Made by a program: the position numbers and the translations under genes | Shown: in pieces, positions 1 to 8,828 of the stretch | How positions within the stretch are numbered: position 1 is the stretch's first letter | Layout of the letters: the number at the start of each line of letters is the position of its first letter | Notes under the pieces: generated by a model | Database searches by the model: none | Seen by the model: the letters and a program-made list of their open reading frames with translations, nothing else | What the model was told of the DNA's origin: nothing | Source of the DNA: Verrucomicrobiales bacterium | Lineage (GTDB): Bacteria > Verrucomicrobiota > Verrucomicrobiia > Verrucomicrobiales > V1-33 | Reading direction: 5' to 3' | DNA length: 64,000 nucleotides | Assembly: GCA_028293125.1 (NCBI GenBank) | Contig: JAQGPJ010000071.1 | Coordinates: 124,001-188,000 of the forward strand

Positions 1-2847
1 GGGGGCGTGGATTGGAAGGGGATGCCCCTCGCCAAAACCGTGGACGTGCCGGCGGGCCGGGTGCAGCCGCTGTGGTGCGGCGTGCAGGTGCCGGCGGATG
101 CGGGGCCCGGGCTGTATCAGGGCTCCGTGGTGGTGAGGACAGGCGGCGGGGAAAGCGTGACGGTGCCGCTGGCGTTGCGAGTCGGAGGCGAACCGCTGGC
201 CAGTCATGGGGATGACAGTCCGGAATCCCTTTCCAAACTGCGCTGGCTGGACTCCACCGTGGCCCAGGATGATGAGCTGCCGAAAGGTTATGAGCCGCTG
301 AGGATTGATCATCTCTCCATCGGCTGTCTGGGCCGCACCGTCACGCTGGGAAGCGGGGGGCTGCCCGCCAGCATCGTCAGCCACTTCAACAGCGCCAACA
401 CGGCAGTCGATTCCGCGCTGCGGCTGGAGCTGCTGAAAAGCCCGATGCGGTTTGTGGTGACGGACGATGCCGGCCAGCCGTTGCCGTTGACGGCGGATCC
501 GGTGCGGATGGGGCAGGGCACACCGTCCGCCGTGGATTGGGAGTCCGGCTTCAGCGGCGATGGCGTGCGGCTGGCGGTGAACGGGCATATGGAGTTTGAT
601 GGCTCACTCTCCTTCCAAGTGGCGGTCAGCGGCTCCCGGCATGTGGGCGGCATCCGTCTGGAGACGCCGCGCACGCCGGACACGGCCACGCTGTCCACCG
701 GTCTGGGGCAGGAGGGCGGGCGCGCGCCGGAGTCGCTGGACTGGAAATGGGATGTGGCCCAAAAGCATCAGGACAGCCTGTGGCTGGGGACGGTGAATGG
801 CGGTCTGCGGGTGCTGCTGAAGGATGACCGGCACGTGCGCGCCGCCGTCAATATCCACTACACGCGCCGCCCGCTGCACGAGCCGGTGTCGTGGGCCAAT
901 GGCGGGGACGGCGGCATCCATTACGCGGACCATACGCTCACGGCCTGGAGCGGCGCGCGGGAGCTGAAGCCGGACGCCCCGCTGGCCTTCAACTTCGACC
1001 TGCTGGTTACTCCTTTTCACACCCTGCGCACGCGGGAGCAGTTCACGGAGCGCTATTTCCACACCTCGCAGGTGCCTGAGGATGAGGCCGGCTATTTGGC
1101 CCGGGCGGCGCAGGCTGGGGCCAATCTGGTCAATATTCATCAGGGCAACCGGCTGAACCCCTATATCAACTATCCCTTTCTCACGGTGCCGGGGCTGGAG
1201 TCCTTCACCCGCACGGCGCACGCGCGGAACCAGCGTGTGAAGTTCTACTACACCATCCGCGAGCTGAGCAACTGGGCTCCCGAACTGTTTGCTCTGCGCT
1301 CGCTGGGGAATGAGATTCTGTTGTCCGGCAAGGGCGGCGGCCATCCCTGGCTGGAGGAGCATCTGGCCGGTGATTACTGGCAGGCGTGGTTCGAGGGCGG
1401 CGTGCAGGACGCCTCGGTCCTGACAGCCACTCTCAGCCGGTGGAACAATTTCTATATCGAGGGGCTCCAGTGGCTGGTGAAAAACGCGGGGTGCGACGGC
1501 ATCTATCTGGACGACATCTCCTATGACCGCGGCACCATGCTCCGGGCCCGCAAGGTCTTGGACCGCGACTGTCCGCGTGGAGGCCGCATCGATCTGCATT
1601 CCTGGAACGAGCTGAACGGAATGGCGGGGTTTGCCAACTGTGTGAATGTCTTCATGGACAGTCTGCCCTTTGTGGACCGTATGTGGTTCGGTGAGGGACA
1701 TGAATACTCCGGCCCGCCGCCGGAGCATTTTCTGGTGGAGATCAGCGGCATTCCCTTTGGCCTGATGGGGGAGATGCTGGAGGGGGGCGGAAATCCCGCG
1801 CTGGGCCTGACTTTCGGCATGACGGGACGGCTCGGCTGGGGCGGCGATCCCAAAGCGGTGTGGAAGCTGTGGGATGACTTCGGGGCGGCGGACGCGGCTT
1901 TCAGCGGCTGGTGGGACCGGGACTGCCCGGTTTGGGTGGCCGGTGGGGCGGAGGATGCCGTGAAAGCCTCCGTCTGGACCAAACCCGGAGCCGCTCTCAT
2001 TTCGCTGGGGAATTTCGGAAAAGCTCCCTGCCGCAACCCCTCTCTGACCGTGGACTGGAAACGTCTGGAGCTGGATCCCGCCAAGGTCCACTGGTCCACG
2101 CCGGCGCTGGCCGGCATGCAGCCCGCCGCGCTGGTGCGGGCGGACAAGCTGCCGGGGCTGCCGGCTTTTGGCGGGCTGGTGGTACTGCTGAGCGAGACCG
2201 CGCCGGATATTCAAGCCGTGCCGGACGTGATGTCCGGCCCGGTTCTGCTGGAGGACCGCTTCACGGATGCCGCGCTGCCGGGCTGGACCCGGCACTTCTC
2301 TTCAAAAATTCCCTCCGATCCCTTCCGCCCGGATCAGGGACTGGTGCTCACCGTACCTGCCAATGTGCATGCCTATCTGGAGCGTCCGCTCCCTGCCGGA
2401 TCCGCCGCCGTCCGCGCCGCCTTTTATCAGGACCGGCGGGATGCTGCCCAGCAATGGGGGCCCGGCCTGGCGCTGATGTGGCCGGACGGGTCCAACCTGC
2501 GGGTGAACCGCCGGGCGGATGGCCGGTTCAGCATCGGTGTGAACGGTGCGGAATCCCTGGCCGGAGCTATCCTGGAGTCCGCCCCTGTGGAGATCACCGT
2601 GGCTTGGGATGAGCGGCAGTTCCACATCCTGGCCGGCGGTCCCGGCATGGGCGACATCGATCAGGAGATCGCCGCTATTCCCCGCGGCCAGCTTCCCGCC
2701 GGCCAGCCGGACCGGCTTCGGCTGGGGAAGACAAATATCCGGGGCGCGGCGGCGGATCATGCGGAGGCGGGGGTTTCCGGATTCACGCGGATTGAGAACT
2801 TGGTGATCCGGAAGTTGCCGGCTTCAGCGGCCAGGAAGGGGGAGTGA
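1..2847 (+). CDS. Glycoside-hydrolase-like protein, 5' end outside window
   Basis: Long protein open to the left edge; the GTG at base 7 is only the first in-frame start codon inside the window, so the true N-terminus is probably missing. The visible part starts with a beta-rich segment, followed by a galactose-mutarotase-like stretch and a TIM-barrel-like core. Around residue 497 lies GCDGIYLDDISYDRG, a carboxylate-rich strand end typical of alpha-galactosidase/GH-clan barrels. The last ~190 residues look like a beta-sandwich (LamG/concanavalin-like). The layout resembles the large secreted 'glycoside hydrolase domain' (DUF6067-like) proteins common in Verrucomicrobiota and Planctomycetes. 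That family name is recalled, not searched. The substrate cannot be told. It is followed after 4 bp by a small membrane-protein ORF of clearly lower GC. Confidence 0.7.
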   Translation, partial: GGVDWKGMPLAKTVDVPAGRVQPLWCGVQVPADAGPGLYQGSVVVRTGGGESVTVPLALRVGGEPLASHGDDSPESLSKLRWLDSTVAQDDELPKGYEPLRIDHLSIGCLGRTVTLGSGGLPASIVSHFNSANTAVDSALRLELLKSPMRFVVTDDAGQPLPLTADPVRMGQGTPSAVDWESGFSGDGVRLAVNGHMEFDGSLSFQVAVSGSRHVGGIRLETPRTPDTATLSTGLGQEGGRAPESLDWKWDVAQKHQDSLWLGTVNGGLRVLLKDDRHVRAAVNIHYTRRPLHEPVSWANGGDGGIHYADHTLTAWSGARELKPDAPLAFNFDLLVTPFHTLRTREQFTERYFHTSQVPEDEAGYLARAAQAGANLVNIHQGNRLNPYINYPFLTVPGLESFTRTAHARNQRVKFYYTIRELSNWAPELFALRSLGNEILLSGKGGGHPWLEEHLAGDYWQAWFEGGVQDASVLTATLSRWNNFYIEGLQWLVKNAGCDGIYLDDISYDRGTMLRARKVLDRDCPRGGRIDLHSWNELNGMAGFANCVNVFMDSLPFVDRMWFGEGHEYSGPPPEHFLVEISGIPFGLMGEMLEGGGNPALGLTFGMTGRLGWGGDPKAVWKLWDDFGAADAAFSGWWDRDCPVWVAGGAEDAVKASVWTKPGAALISLGNFGKAPCRNPSLTVDWKRLELDPAKVHWSTPALAGMQPAALVRADKLPGLPAFGGLVVLLSETAPDIQAVPDVMSGPVLLEDRFTDAALPGWTRHFSSKIPSDPFRPDQGLVLTVPANVHAYLERPLPAGSAAVRAAFYQDRRDAAQQWGPGLALMWPDGSNLRVNRRADGRFSIGVNGAESLAGAILESAPVEITVAWDERQFHILAGGPGMGDIDQEIAAIPRGQLPAGQPDRLRLGKTNIRGAAADHAEAGVSGFTRIENLVIRKLPASAARKGE

Positions 2848-2851
2848 GGGG

Positions 2852-3223
2852 GTGGCGTGTTTCTTTTACCGTTCCATGAAATCAAAGATTATTTTGCTTT
2901 TTGTTGTTTTCTTTGTGATTCCATTTGGAGTCATTTGGATATGCTTGACATGGTTGCCCTATCGGGCGCCGCTTTTTGCTTGGCAGCATGGAACTCCGGG
3001 GATGCAGTATAACGCCGCTGCTGGCGTGATGAAGCTTTATCCGCCGGGTACATCAATATATACAGTGGTCGAAAATGTTGGGCCTGGATCAGTGGGGTGG
3101 CCATATAACGTGGGGCCCCTCAAATCCGGACGAATAAGCTTCGATGTGGATGGAACTTTTGTATGTGGTATTATATTTTATTATGGGGACGAAAAGGTGA
3201 TTCGCTCGGAAATTTTTGATTGA
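2852..3223 (+). CDS. Small membrane-anchored hypothetical protein
   Basis: 123-codon ORF. The start could be the GTG at 2852 or, more likely, the ATG at 2876 (MKSKIILLFVV), which begins directly with a strong N-terminal hydrophobic helix. The remaining ~85 residues are a soluble, probably beta-rich domain rich in Gly, Tyr and Val (GYLF-type composition). The stretch is visibly more AT-rich than its neighbours, and the minus strand shows no competing long frame. No family is recognised. It sits 4 bp after the glycosidase-like gene and could be its passenger or an unrelated recent arrival. Confidence 0.5.
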   Translation: MACFFYRSMKSKIILLFVVFFVIPFGVIWICLTWLPYRAPLFAWQHGTPGMQYNAAAGVMKLYPPGTSIYTVVENVGPGSVGWPYNVGPLKSGRISFDVDGTFVCGIIFYYGDEKVIRSEIFD

Positions 3224-3358
3224 TTCCTCTTTGCTAAGTGGCGTGTTCAGTTCCAGTGCCACCTGCTTCTCCGATGTCAGCACCTGCGGTGCCTGCGCTT
3301 GCAATACCTGACGGTCATCGGTCGGACCGGAGTGGACCATGGTCCGGAGCCTGCCGGG

Positions 3359-3919
3359 TCAAGGAGGATTGGACTCCAGCAGCTCCTTCAGATTCAGCGC
3401 TCTGGTGAACATGTTGAGTTCACCGTCCGGTGTGACAGGCCATTGGGACTGCGGGCGGTCCCAGTAGAGCTCCACGCCGTTGTCATCGGGGTCGCGCAGA
3501 TACAGCGCCTCGCTGACTCCATGGTCGGAGGCTCCATCCAACGGAATGCCGGCCGCGATGAGCCGGCGCAGGGCGCCGGCCAGCAGGGCACGGGTGGGAT
3601 ACAGAATAGCGGAGTGGTAGAGGCCGGTGGTCCCGGGAGCCGGAGGCTTCCCGCCGGCGCTTTCCCAAGTGTTGAGACCGATGTGGTGGTGATAGTCCCC
3701 CGCCCCGAGAAACACGGCGCTTTTGCCGTAGCGCATGGTGATTCTGAATCCCAGCACGCCGTGGTAAAAAGCCAAGGCACGGTCCAGATCCGCGACCTTC
3801 AGATGGACGTGGCCGATTCTGACTCCGGTATCGATTTCAGCGAAGGTCTGGGGCTCTTTCATGGGTGGCTGAGAAGGGTGGGCAATGGGACGATACCCTA
3901 TCCGGCGGTAAAGAGCCAT
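3359..3919 (-). CDS. VOC-family (glyoxalase/extradiol dioxygenase fold) protein
   Basis: Single-module vicinal-oxygen-chelate protein. The signature runs GHVHLKVADLDRALAFYHGVLGF, then HHHIGLNTW, then a YLRDPDDNGVELYW end. The His near the start, the HHH cluster and the Glu in GVELYW occupy the usual metal-ligand places. It resembles the CatE-like group that acts on small aromatic or glyoxal-type substrates, but the substrate cannot be predicted. I chose the ATG at 3919 because GGAGG lies just upstream; the ORF-track start at 3943 lacks this, and another ATG at 3862 would also give an intact domain. It lies 60 bp downstream of the efflux outer-membrane gene on the same strand and may be read through from that operon. 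Confidence 0.8.
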   Translation of the reverse strand: MALYRRIGYRPIAHPSQPPMKEPQTFAEIDTGVRIGHVHLKVADLDRALAFYHGVLGFRITMRYGKSAVFLGAGDYHHHIGLNTWESAGGKPPAPGTTGLYHSAILYPTRALLAGALRRLIAAGIPLDGASDHGVSEALYLRDPDDNGVELYWDRPQSQWPVTPDGELNMFTRALNLKELLESNPP

Positions 3920-3979
3920 GGGGCCTCCGCAAAAACAGCCCAAGCGTTTATTTTCCGGAAAGCCGTGCCGGCCGGCGGC

Positions 3980-5476
3980 TCACCACATACCGCCAAGCGC
4001 GGTGATCAGGGCCACAGTGGCGTTGAGACGACGGGCCTGCAGGTCGAGGGCGGTGCGCTGGGCATTGAGGGAGCTGGCCTGGGCGATGGCGACATTCAGG
4101 TAGGTGTCGGTGCCGGCGGTGTAGGCATTGAGGGCAATGCGCTCGTTTTCCCTGGCGGCCTTCACGGCCTGTTCCTGGACTACGGCCTCCTGGGCAAGAA
4201 TACGCAGGGTGGCCAGACTGTCCTCCACCTCCTGGAGGGCGGTGAGGACCACTTGGCGGTAGTTGGCCACGGTGGCGTCGTAGGTGGCGTCCGCCTGGGC
4301 CTTGGCGGCGATGCGCTGTCCGCCGTCCAGGATGGGCTGGGCGAGGTCCGGTCCCAGCGACCAGTAGCGGGTGGGCATGGTCAGCAGCTTGCCCATGCCG
4401 CGCCAGCCTCCGGAGGCCCCGAGGGAGATGGTGGGGAAAAAGGCGGCTCTGGCGGCTCCGATGCGCTCGTTGGCGGCGGCCACCTGACGCTCGGCGGAAG
4501 CGATGTCCGGCCGGCGCTCCAGCAGACGGGACGGCATTACGGAAGGCACTTTGGGCACGGTGGCGGACAGATTCTCCTTGCCCAGGCCGAACGCCGCGGG
4601 TGCCTGGCCCACCAGAACGGCCAGCGCATGCTCCAGCGTGGCGCGCTGCACGCCAGTCTCGATGGCGGAGGCGCGGGTGGAGGCCAGCTGGACCTCCGCC
4701 TGCGCCACATCGCCGCGCGAGGCCACGCCCTGCTCATAGCGGTTCCGGGTGATCTCCAAAGAGCGCTCGTAATTTTTGATCTGACGGTCCAGCAGGGCGC
4801 GCTGGGTATCCACGGAGCGCAGAGAGAAATAAGTCTGCGCGGCCTGGGATTGAAGGCTCAGGCGCGTGACCTCCACCTCCGCGGCGGCGGACTGGGCGTC
4901 AGCGGTGATAGCCCGGGCATTGTGGCGCAGCCGTCCCCAGAGGTCGATCTCCCAGACGGAGGTGGCTCCGATGCTGTGTTGGGTGGTGATCCGGGAGCGG
5001 CTGGAGCTGCCCGTCCCGGAACCAGTGTTATTATCATTATCGCCGGTGTTGAAGGTTCCGGTGCCGTTGTTGTTGCCGCCGCCGCTGATCCCGGTGCTGC
5101 TGCGGGTGGTGGAGGCGTTCAGGTCTAGAGTGGGCAGGAAGGCCATTCTGGCGGCGGAGAGCAGGGCGGCGGATTCACGGGCGCGGGCCGCGGCATTGGC
5201 CAGGGAGGCGTTGGAGACCTCCACCCCCTGCAGGATGGCGTCGAGCTGCCGGTCGTTGAAGATGCGCTGCCAGTCGCCCCTCGGGACATGGGCCGCCGGC
5301 TGGGCACCCTTCCAATTCCCGTCCTCTTTGAAGTTGGGGGGAAGGTCCAGTTCGGGATGTTGGCTGGGCGGCGTGAGGGAGCATCCGGCCAGCAGCATCA
5401 GGCCTGTGAAGGGCAGGGATAGAAGCAGCCGGGAGCGGAAGGACAGGGAGGAGGACGGGGCGGGAGGGCGTTTCAC
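3980..5476 (-). CDS. RND efflux outer-membrane factor lipoprotein (NodT/OprM type)
   Basis: TolC-like channel that lets a tripartite pump export across the outer membrane. Two repeated OEP domains follow a lipoprotein signal (LPFTGLMLLAGC, lipobox LAGC). Family motifs include LERRPDIASAERQVAAANERIGAARAAFFP-type sequence in the second half and the helical repeats typical of OprM. I place the start at GTG 5476 (V-K-R-P-P) rather than the ORF-track start at 5608: it yields a clean basic-hydrophobic-LAGC signal peptide and removes a 95-bp overlap with the permease gene. A Gly/Asn/Thr-rich low-complexity loop lies near residue 160. It is the last pump gene of the mdtABC-type operon, 37 bp after mdtC. 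Confidence 0.9.
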   Translation of the reverse strand: MKRPPAPSSSLSFRSRLLLSLPFTGLMLLAGCSLTPPSQHPELDLPPNFKEDGNWKGAQPAAHVPRGDWQRIFNDRQLDAILQGVEVSNASLANAAARARESAALLSAARMAFLPTLDLNASTTRSSTGISGGGNNNGTGTFNTGDNDNNTGSGTGSSSRSRITTQHSIGATSVWEIDLWGRLRHNARAITADAQSAAAEVEVTRLSLQSQAAQTYFSLRSVDTQRALLDRQIKNYERSLEITRNRYEQGVASRGDVAQAEVQLASTRASAIETGVQRATLEHALAVLVGQAPAAFGLGKENLSATVPKVPSVMPSRLLERRPDIASAERQVAAANERIGAARAAFFPTISLGASGGWRGMGKLLTMPTRYWSLGPDLAQPILDGGQRIAAKAQADATYDATVANYRQVVLTALQEVEDSLATLRILAQEAVVQEQAVKAARENERIALNAYTAGTDTYLNVAIAQASSLNAQRTALDLQARRLNATVALITALGGMW

Positions 5477-5513
5477 CGGTGGTGGTGGGTGACGAATGTT
5501 GGGGGAAAGCCGG

Positions 5514-8500
5514 TCAGAAAGGCTGGGGCGAGGGCTCCGCGGGGGCGGAGGAATCCGGGGACGGGTGGTGATGGCGTCTTTGCAGAAAACGGTGGCGCAG
5601 TTGGTCAAGAAAGAGATAGACCACCGGCGTGGTGTAGAGCGTCAGCAGCTGGCTCAGCATCAGACCACCCATGATGGCCACGCCCAGCGGGCGGCGAAGT
5701 TCCGATCCCTCACCGAATCCGATGGCCAGCGGCAGCGCGCCCAGCATGGCCGCCAAAGTGGTCATGAGGATGGGGCGCAACCGCAGTTCACAGGCTTCCA
5801 GAATGGCCTCCTTCGGTCCCAGCCCGCGCGTGCGCTCAGCCTCCAGCGCAAAGTCGATCATCATGATGGCGTTCTTCTTCACAATCCCGATGAGCAGGAA
5901 GACACCGATGAAGCCCATGATGTCGAAATCCATGTGGCACAGCTGGAGGGCCAGCAGAGCCCCGACACCGGCGGAAGGCAGGGTGGACAGAATGGTCAGG
6001 GGATGCAGGAAGCTTTCGTACAGAATGCCCAGGGTGAGATAGATGACGACAATGGCGATGAGGATCAGCAGGGGCTGGCTTTCCAGCGAAGCGGTGAAGG
6101 CTCCGGCGCTGCCGGCGAAATTCCGCTGGATGATCTCCGGCATGGCCAGCTTTTCGATGACCGCGTTGATCTCCCCCGTCACATCGCTGAAGGCGGAGCC
6201 GGGAGCGAGGTTGAAGGAGAAGGTCATGGCCGCGAACTGGCCCTGATGGTTCACCGAGAGCGGGGCAGGGGCGGATTCCCAACGGGCGAAGGCGGTGAGC
6301 GGCACCAGGGCGCCGTCGCTGGATTTGACGCGGATGTTCTCCAGGGCATCGGGATCGGTGCTCTGGTCCCGCTGCGCCTCCATGACCACCTGATACTGGT
6401 TCAGTTCGGCGTAGATGGGGGAAATCTGGCGCTGGCCGAAAGCGTTGTTCAGGGCGGTGTCGATGGAGGCCATGGTCACCCCCAGCCAGGCGGCCCGGTC
6501 GCGGTCCACCACCACGCGGGTCAGGCCGCCCTTGTCCTGAAAATCGCTGTTCACATCGGTGATGGACTTCAACCCCATCAGGGCCGCGCGCACCCGGGGC
6601 TCCCATGACCGCAGCTGATTCAGGTCGCTGGACTGCAGGGTGTATTGGTAGGATGCGGCGCTGCTGCGGCCCCCCATGCGGATGTCCTGGCTGGGCTGGA
6701 GATACATCACCGCGCCGGGAATATGCATGGTTTTCCGGCGCAGACGGCCCAGCACCGCCGTCACGGAGTCATCCGGCTGGGGAGGCTGCATGGCCCCGGG
6801 GCCGCCGGCTCCGGGCCCGCCCCTGCCTCCGGCGGGAGGGCTGTGGCCGCCCGGGAGCGGAGCGCCGCCGCCTCCATTCCCTCCCGCATGCTCACCGGCA
6901 CCGCCCCCGCCGCGATGAGGGGGCGCACCGGCGGCGGGTTTGCCGTCCGCGGTCGCGCGCTGGCCTTTGGGTTTGAGGGAAATGAAAACGCTGCCGCTGT
7001 TCCGCGATCCGCCGAAGCCCCCGCCCAGGCTGGCGTTGACGGTGTCCACCGCCGGGTCCTCCCGGATGATGTCCGCGATTTCGATCACCTTCTCCTTCAT
7101 GGCGGTGAAGGAGATGCTCTGGTCGGCGATGATCTGGCCGCGCAGCTGTCCGGTGTCCTGCTCCGGAAAGAAGCCTTTGGGAATGGTGATATACTGCCAG
7201 GTGGTGATGACCACCGTGGCCAGCAGCACCGTCAGGGTGATCCAGCGGTGCCGCAGCGCCTGGTCCAGCGAGCGCGTATACGAGGATTGGATGGAATTGA
7301 AAACCGACTCGATCCCCCGCGACAGGCGGCCGGGTTTGTGGGCATTGTGATTCCGCGCCAGAAGCCGGGCGCACATGGTGGGCGTGACCGTCAGGGACAC
7401 CAGCAGCGAAACCCCGATGGAGGCGGAGAGCACCACGGCGAATTCCCGGAACAGGCGGCCCACCAGGCCACCCATGAACAGAATGGGAATGAACACCGCC
7501 ACCAGTGACAAACTCATGGAGATGACCGTGGAGGTCACCTCCTTCGCTCCCAGCAGCGCGGCTTTTTTGGCCGGCATGCCCTTCTCCATGTGACGGGAGA
7601 TGTTCTCCAGGACCACCACGGCGTCGTCCACCACGAATCCCGTGGCGATGGTCAGGGCCATCAGGGAAAGATTGTTAAGGCTGTAGTCACAGAAATACAT
7701 GACCACAAAGGTGCCGATGAGTGACACCGGCACGGCCACGCCCGGCACCAGGGCGGCGCGTGCCCGGCGCAGGAACAGCCACACCACCAGCACCACCAGC
7801 ACGATGGCGATGAGCATGGAATGCTGCACTTCGTCCAAGGAGGCCTTGATGGTGGTGGTGCGCTCCATGGTCACCTTCAGCGTGATGGCTTCCGGCAGCG
7901 ATGCCTCCAGCATGGGCAGCAGACTCCGCACCCCCTCGATGGTGGCCAGGATATTGGCCCCCGGCTGGCGGAAGAGGATAAGCGACACCGAGGGCACCCC
8001 GCCGCTGGTGCCGTAGTTCAGCAGATCCTGGGTGGAGTTCTCCACCGTGCCCACATCCTGGAGGCGCACGGCGGAGCCGGACTGGTAACCCACGATCATC
8101 GGCAGGTATTCCTTGGCCTCGCTAAGCTGGTCGGTGGCGGTCACCTGCCAGCGGCGGTCACCGGTCTGCACGTCACCTTTGGGACGGCTGACGTTGTTGG
8201 CCGCGATGGTGGAGCGGACCTCATCCAGCGACAGACCCGTGCGCTCCACGGCGGGCAGGTCCAGACTCACACGCACCGCCGGCAGTGAGCTGCCGCCGAC
8301 AAACACCTGTGCGATGCCCTCCAGCTGGGAGATCTTCTGCGCCAGGACCGTGGACGCCAGATCGTACATCTTCCCCGGGGTGGTGATTTCCGACGTCAGG
8401 GTCAGAATCATGATCGGGGCGTCCGCCGGATTGCGCTTCCGGTAGTTTGGCATCGATGGCATCCCCGACGGCAGCAGGCTGCGCGCGGCATTGATGGCTG

Positions 8501-8828
8501 CCTGCACATCATTGGCCGCGCCGTTGACGTCGCGGGACAGGTCGAACTGAAGGGAGATGTTGGTGTTCCCCAGCGAGCTGTTGGACGTCATCTCGTTCAC
8601 GCCGGGGATGCGGCCCAGCGCCCGCTCCAGCGGCGTGGCCACCGTGGCGGCCATCGTCTCGGGACTGGCCCCCGGCAGGGAGGCGCTGACGGAAATGCTG
8701 GGGAAGTCCACCTGCGGCAGAGGGGCCACCGGCAGCTTGAAGTAAGCGAGAATGCCCGCCAGGGTGAGCGCCAGAGTCGCCAGAGTGGTGGCCACCGGGC
8801 GTTCGATGAAGATGCTGGTCAGGCTCAT
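5514..8828 (-). CDS. mdtC: Multidrug RND permease, MdtC type
   Basis: Inner-membrane proton-driven efflux permease. The N-terminus ([46 protein letters not shown]) matches the MdtC branch closely, and the TM4 proton-relay pair is present in [17 protein letters not shown]. The C-terminal half carries the second six-helix repeat, including [19 protein letters not shown]. At 1104 residues it is longer than E. coli MdtC (about 1025). The excess is mainly a Gly/Pro-rich low-complexity insert around residues 625-680 in the periplasmic part. The start overlaps the mdtB stop by 4 bp (ATGA), so translation is coupled. With MdtB it should form the B2C heterotrimer known for this pair. Confidence 0.95.
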   Translation of the reverse strand: MSLTSIFIERPVATTLATLALTLAGILAYFKLPVAPLPQVDFPSISVSASLPGASPETMAATVATPLERALGRIPGVNEMTSNSSLGNTNISLQFDLSRDVNGAANDVQAAINAARSLLPSGMPSMPNYRKRNPADAPIMILTLTSEITTPGKMYDLASTVLAQKISQLEGIAQVFVGGSSLPAVRVSLDLPAVERTGLSLDEVRSTIAANNVSRPKGDVQTGDRRWQVTATDQLSEAKEYLPMIVGYQSGSAVRLQDVGTVENSTQDLLNYGTSGGVPSVSLILFRQPGANILATIEGVRSLLPMLEASLPEAITLKVTMERTTTIKASLDEVQHSMLIAIVLVVLVVWLFLRRARAALVPGVAVPVSLIGTFVVMYFCDYSLNNLSLMALTIATGFVVDDAVVVLENISRHMEKGMPAKKAALLGAKEVTSTVISMSLSLVAVFIPILFMGGLVGRLFREFAVVLSASIGVSLLVSLTVTPTMCARLLARNHNAHKPGRLSRGIESVFNSIQSSYTRSLDQALRHRWITLTVLLATVVITTWQYITIPKGFFPEQDTGQLRGQIIADQSISFTAMKEKVIEIADIIREDPAVDTVNASLGGGFGGSRNSGSVFISLKPKGQRATADGKPAAGAPPHRGGGGAGEHAGGNGGGGAPLPGGHSPPAGGRGGPGAGGPGAMQPPQPDDSVTAVLGRLRRKTMHIPGAVMYLQPSQDIRMGGRSSAASYQYTLQSSDLNQLRSWEPRVRAALMGLKSITDVNSDFQDKGGLTRVVVDRDRAAWLGVTMASIDTALNNAFGQRQISPIYAELNQYQVVMEAQRDQSTDPDALENIRVKSSDGALVPLTAFARWESAPAPLSVNHQGQFAAMTFSFNLAPGSAFSDVTGEINAVIEKLAMPEIIQRNFAGSAGAFTASLESQPLLILIAIVVIYLTLGILYESFLHPLTILSTLPSAGVGALLALQLCHMDFDIMGFIGVFLLIGIVKKNAIMMIDFALEAERTRGLGPKEAILEACELRLRPILMTTLAAMLGALPLAIGFGEGSELRRPLGVAIMGGLMLSQLLTLYTTPVVYLFLDQLRHRFLQRRHHHPSPDSSAPAEPSPQPF

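Noticed and set aside
604-2295. 563-codon minus-strand ORF opposite the glycosidase-like gene
   Set aside because: Arg/Pro/Gln-rich shadow peptide in the antisense frame of a well-formed gene; no domain and no context.
3299-5128. 609-codon plus-strand ORF opposite the outer-membrane factor and VOC genes
   Set aside because: Gly/Val-rich antisense shadow; the minus strand carries two recognised families in the same place.
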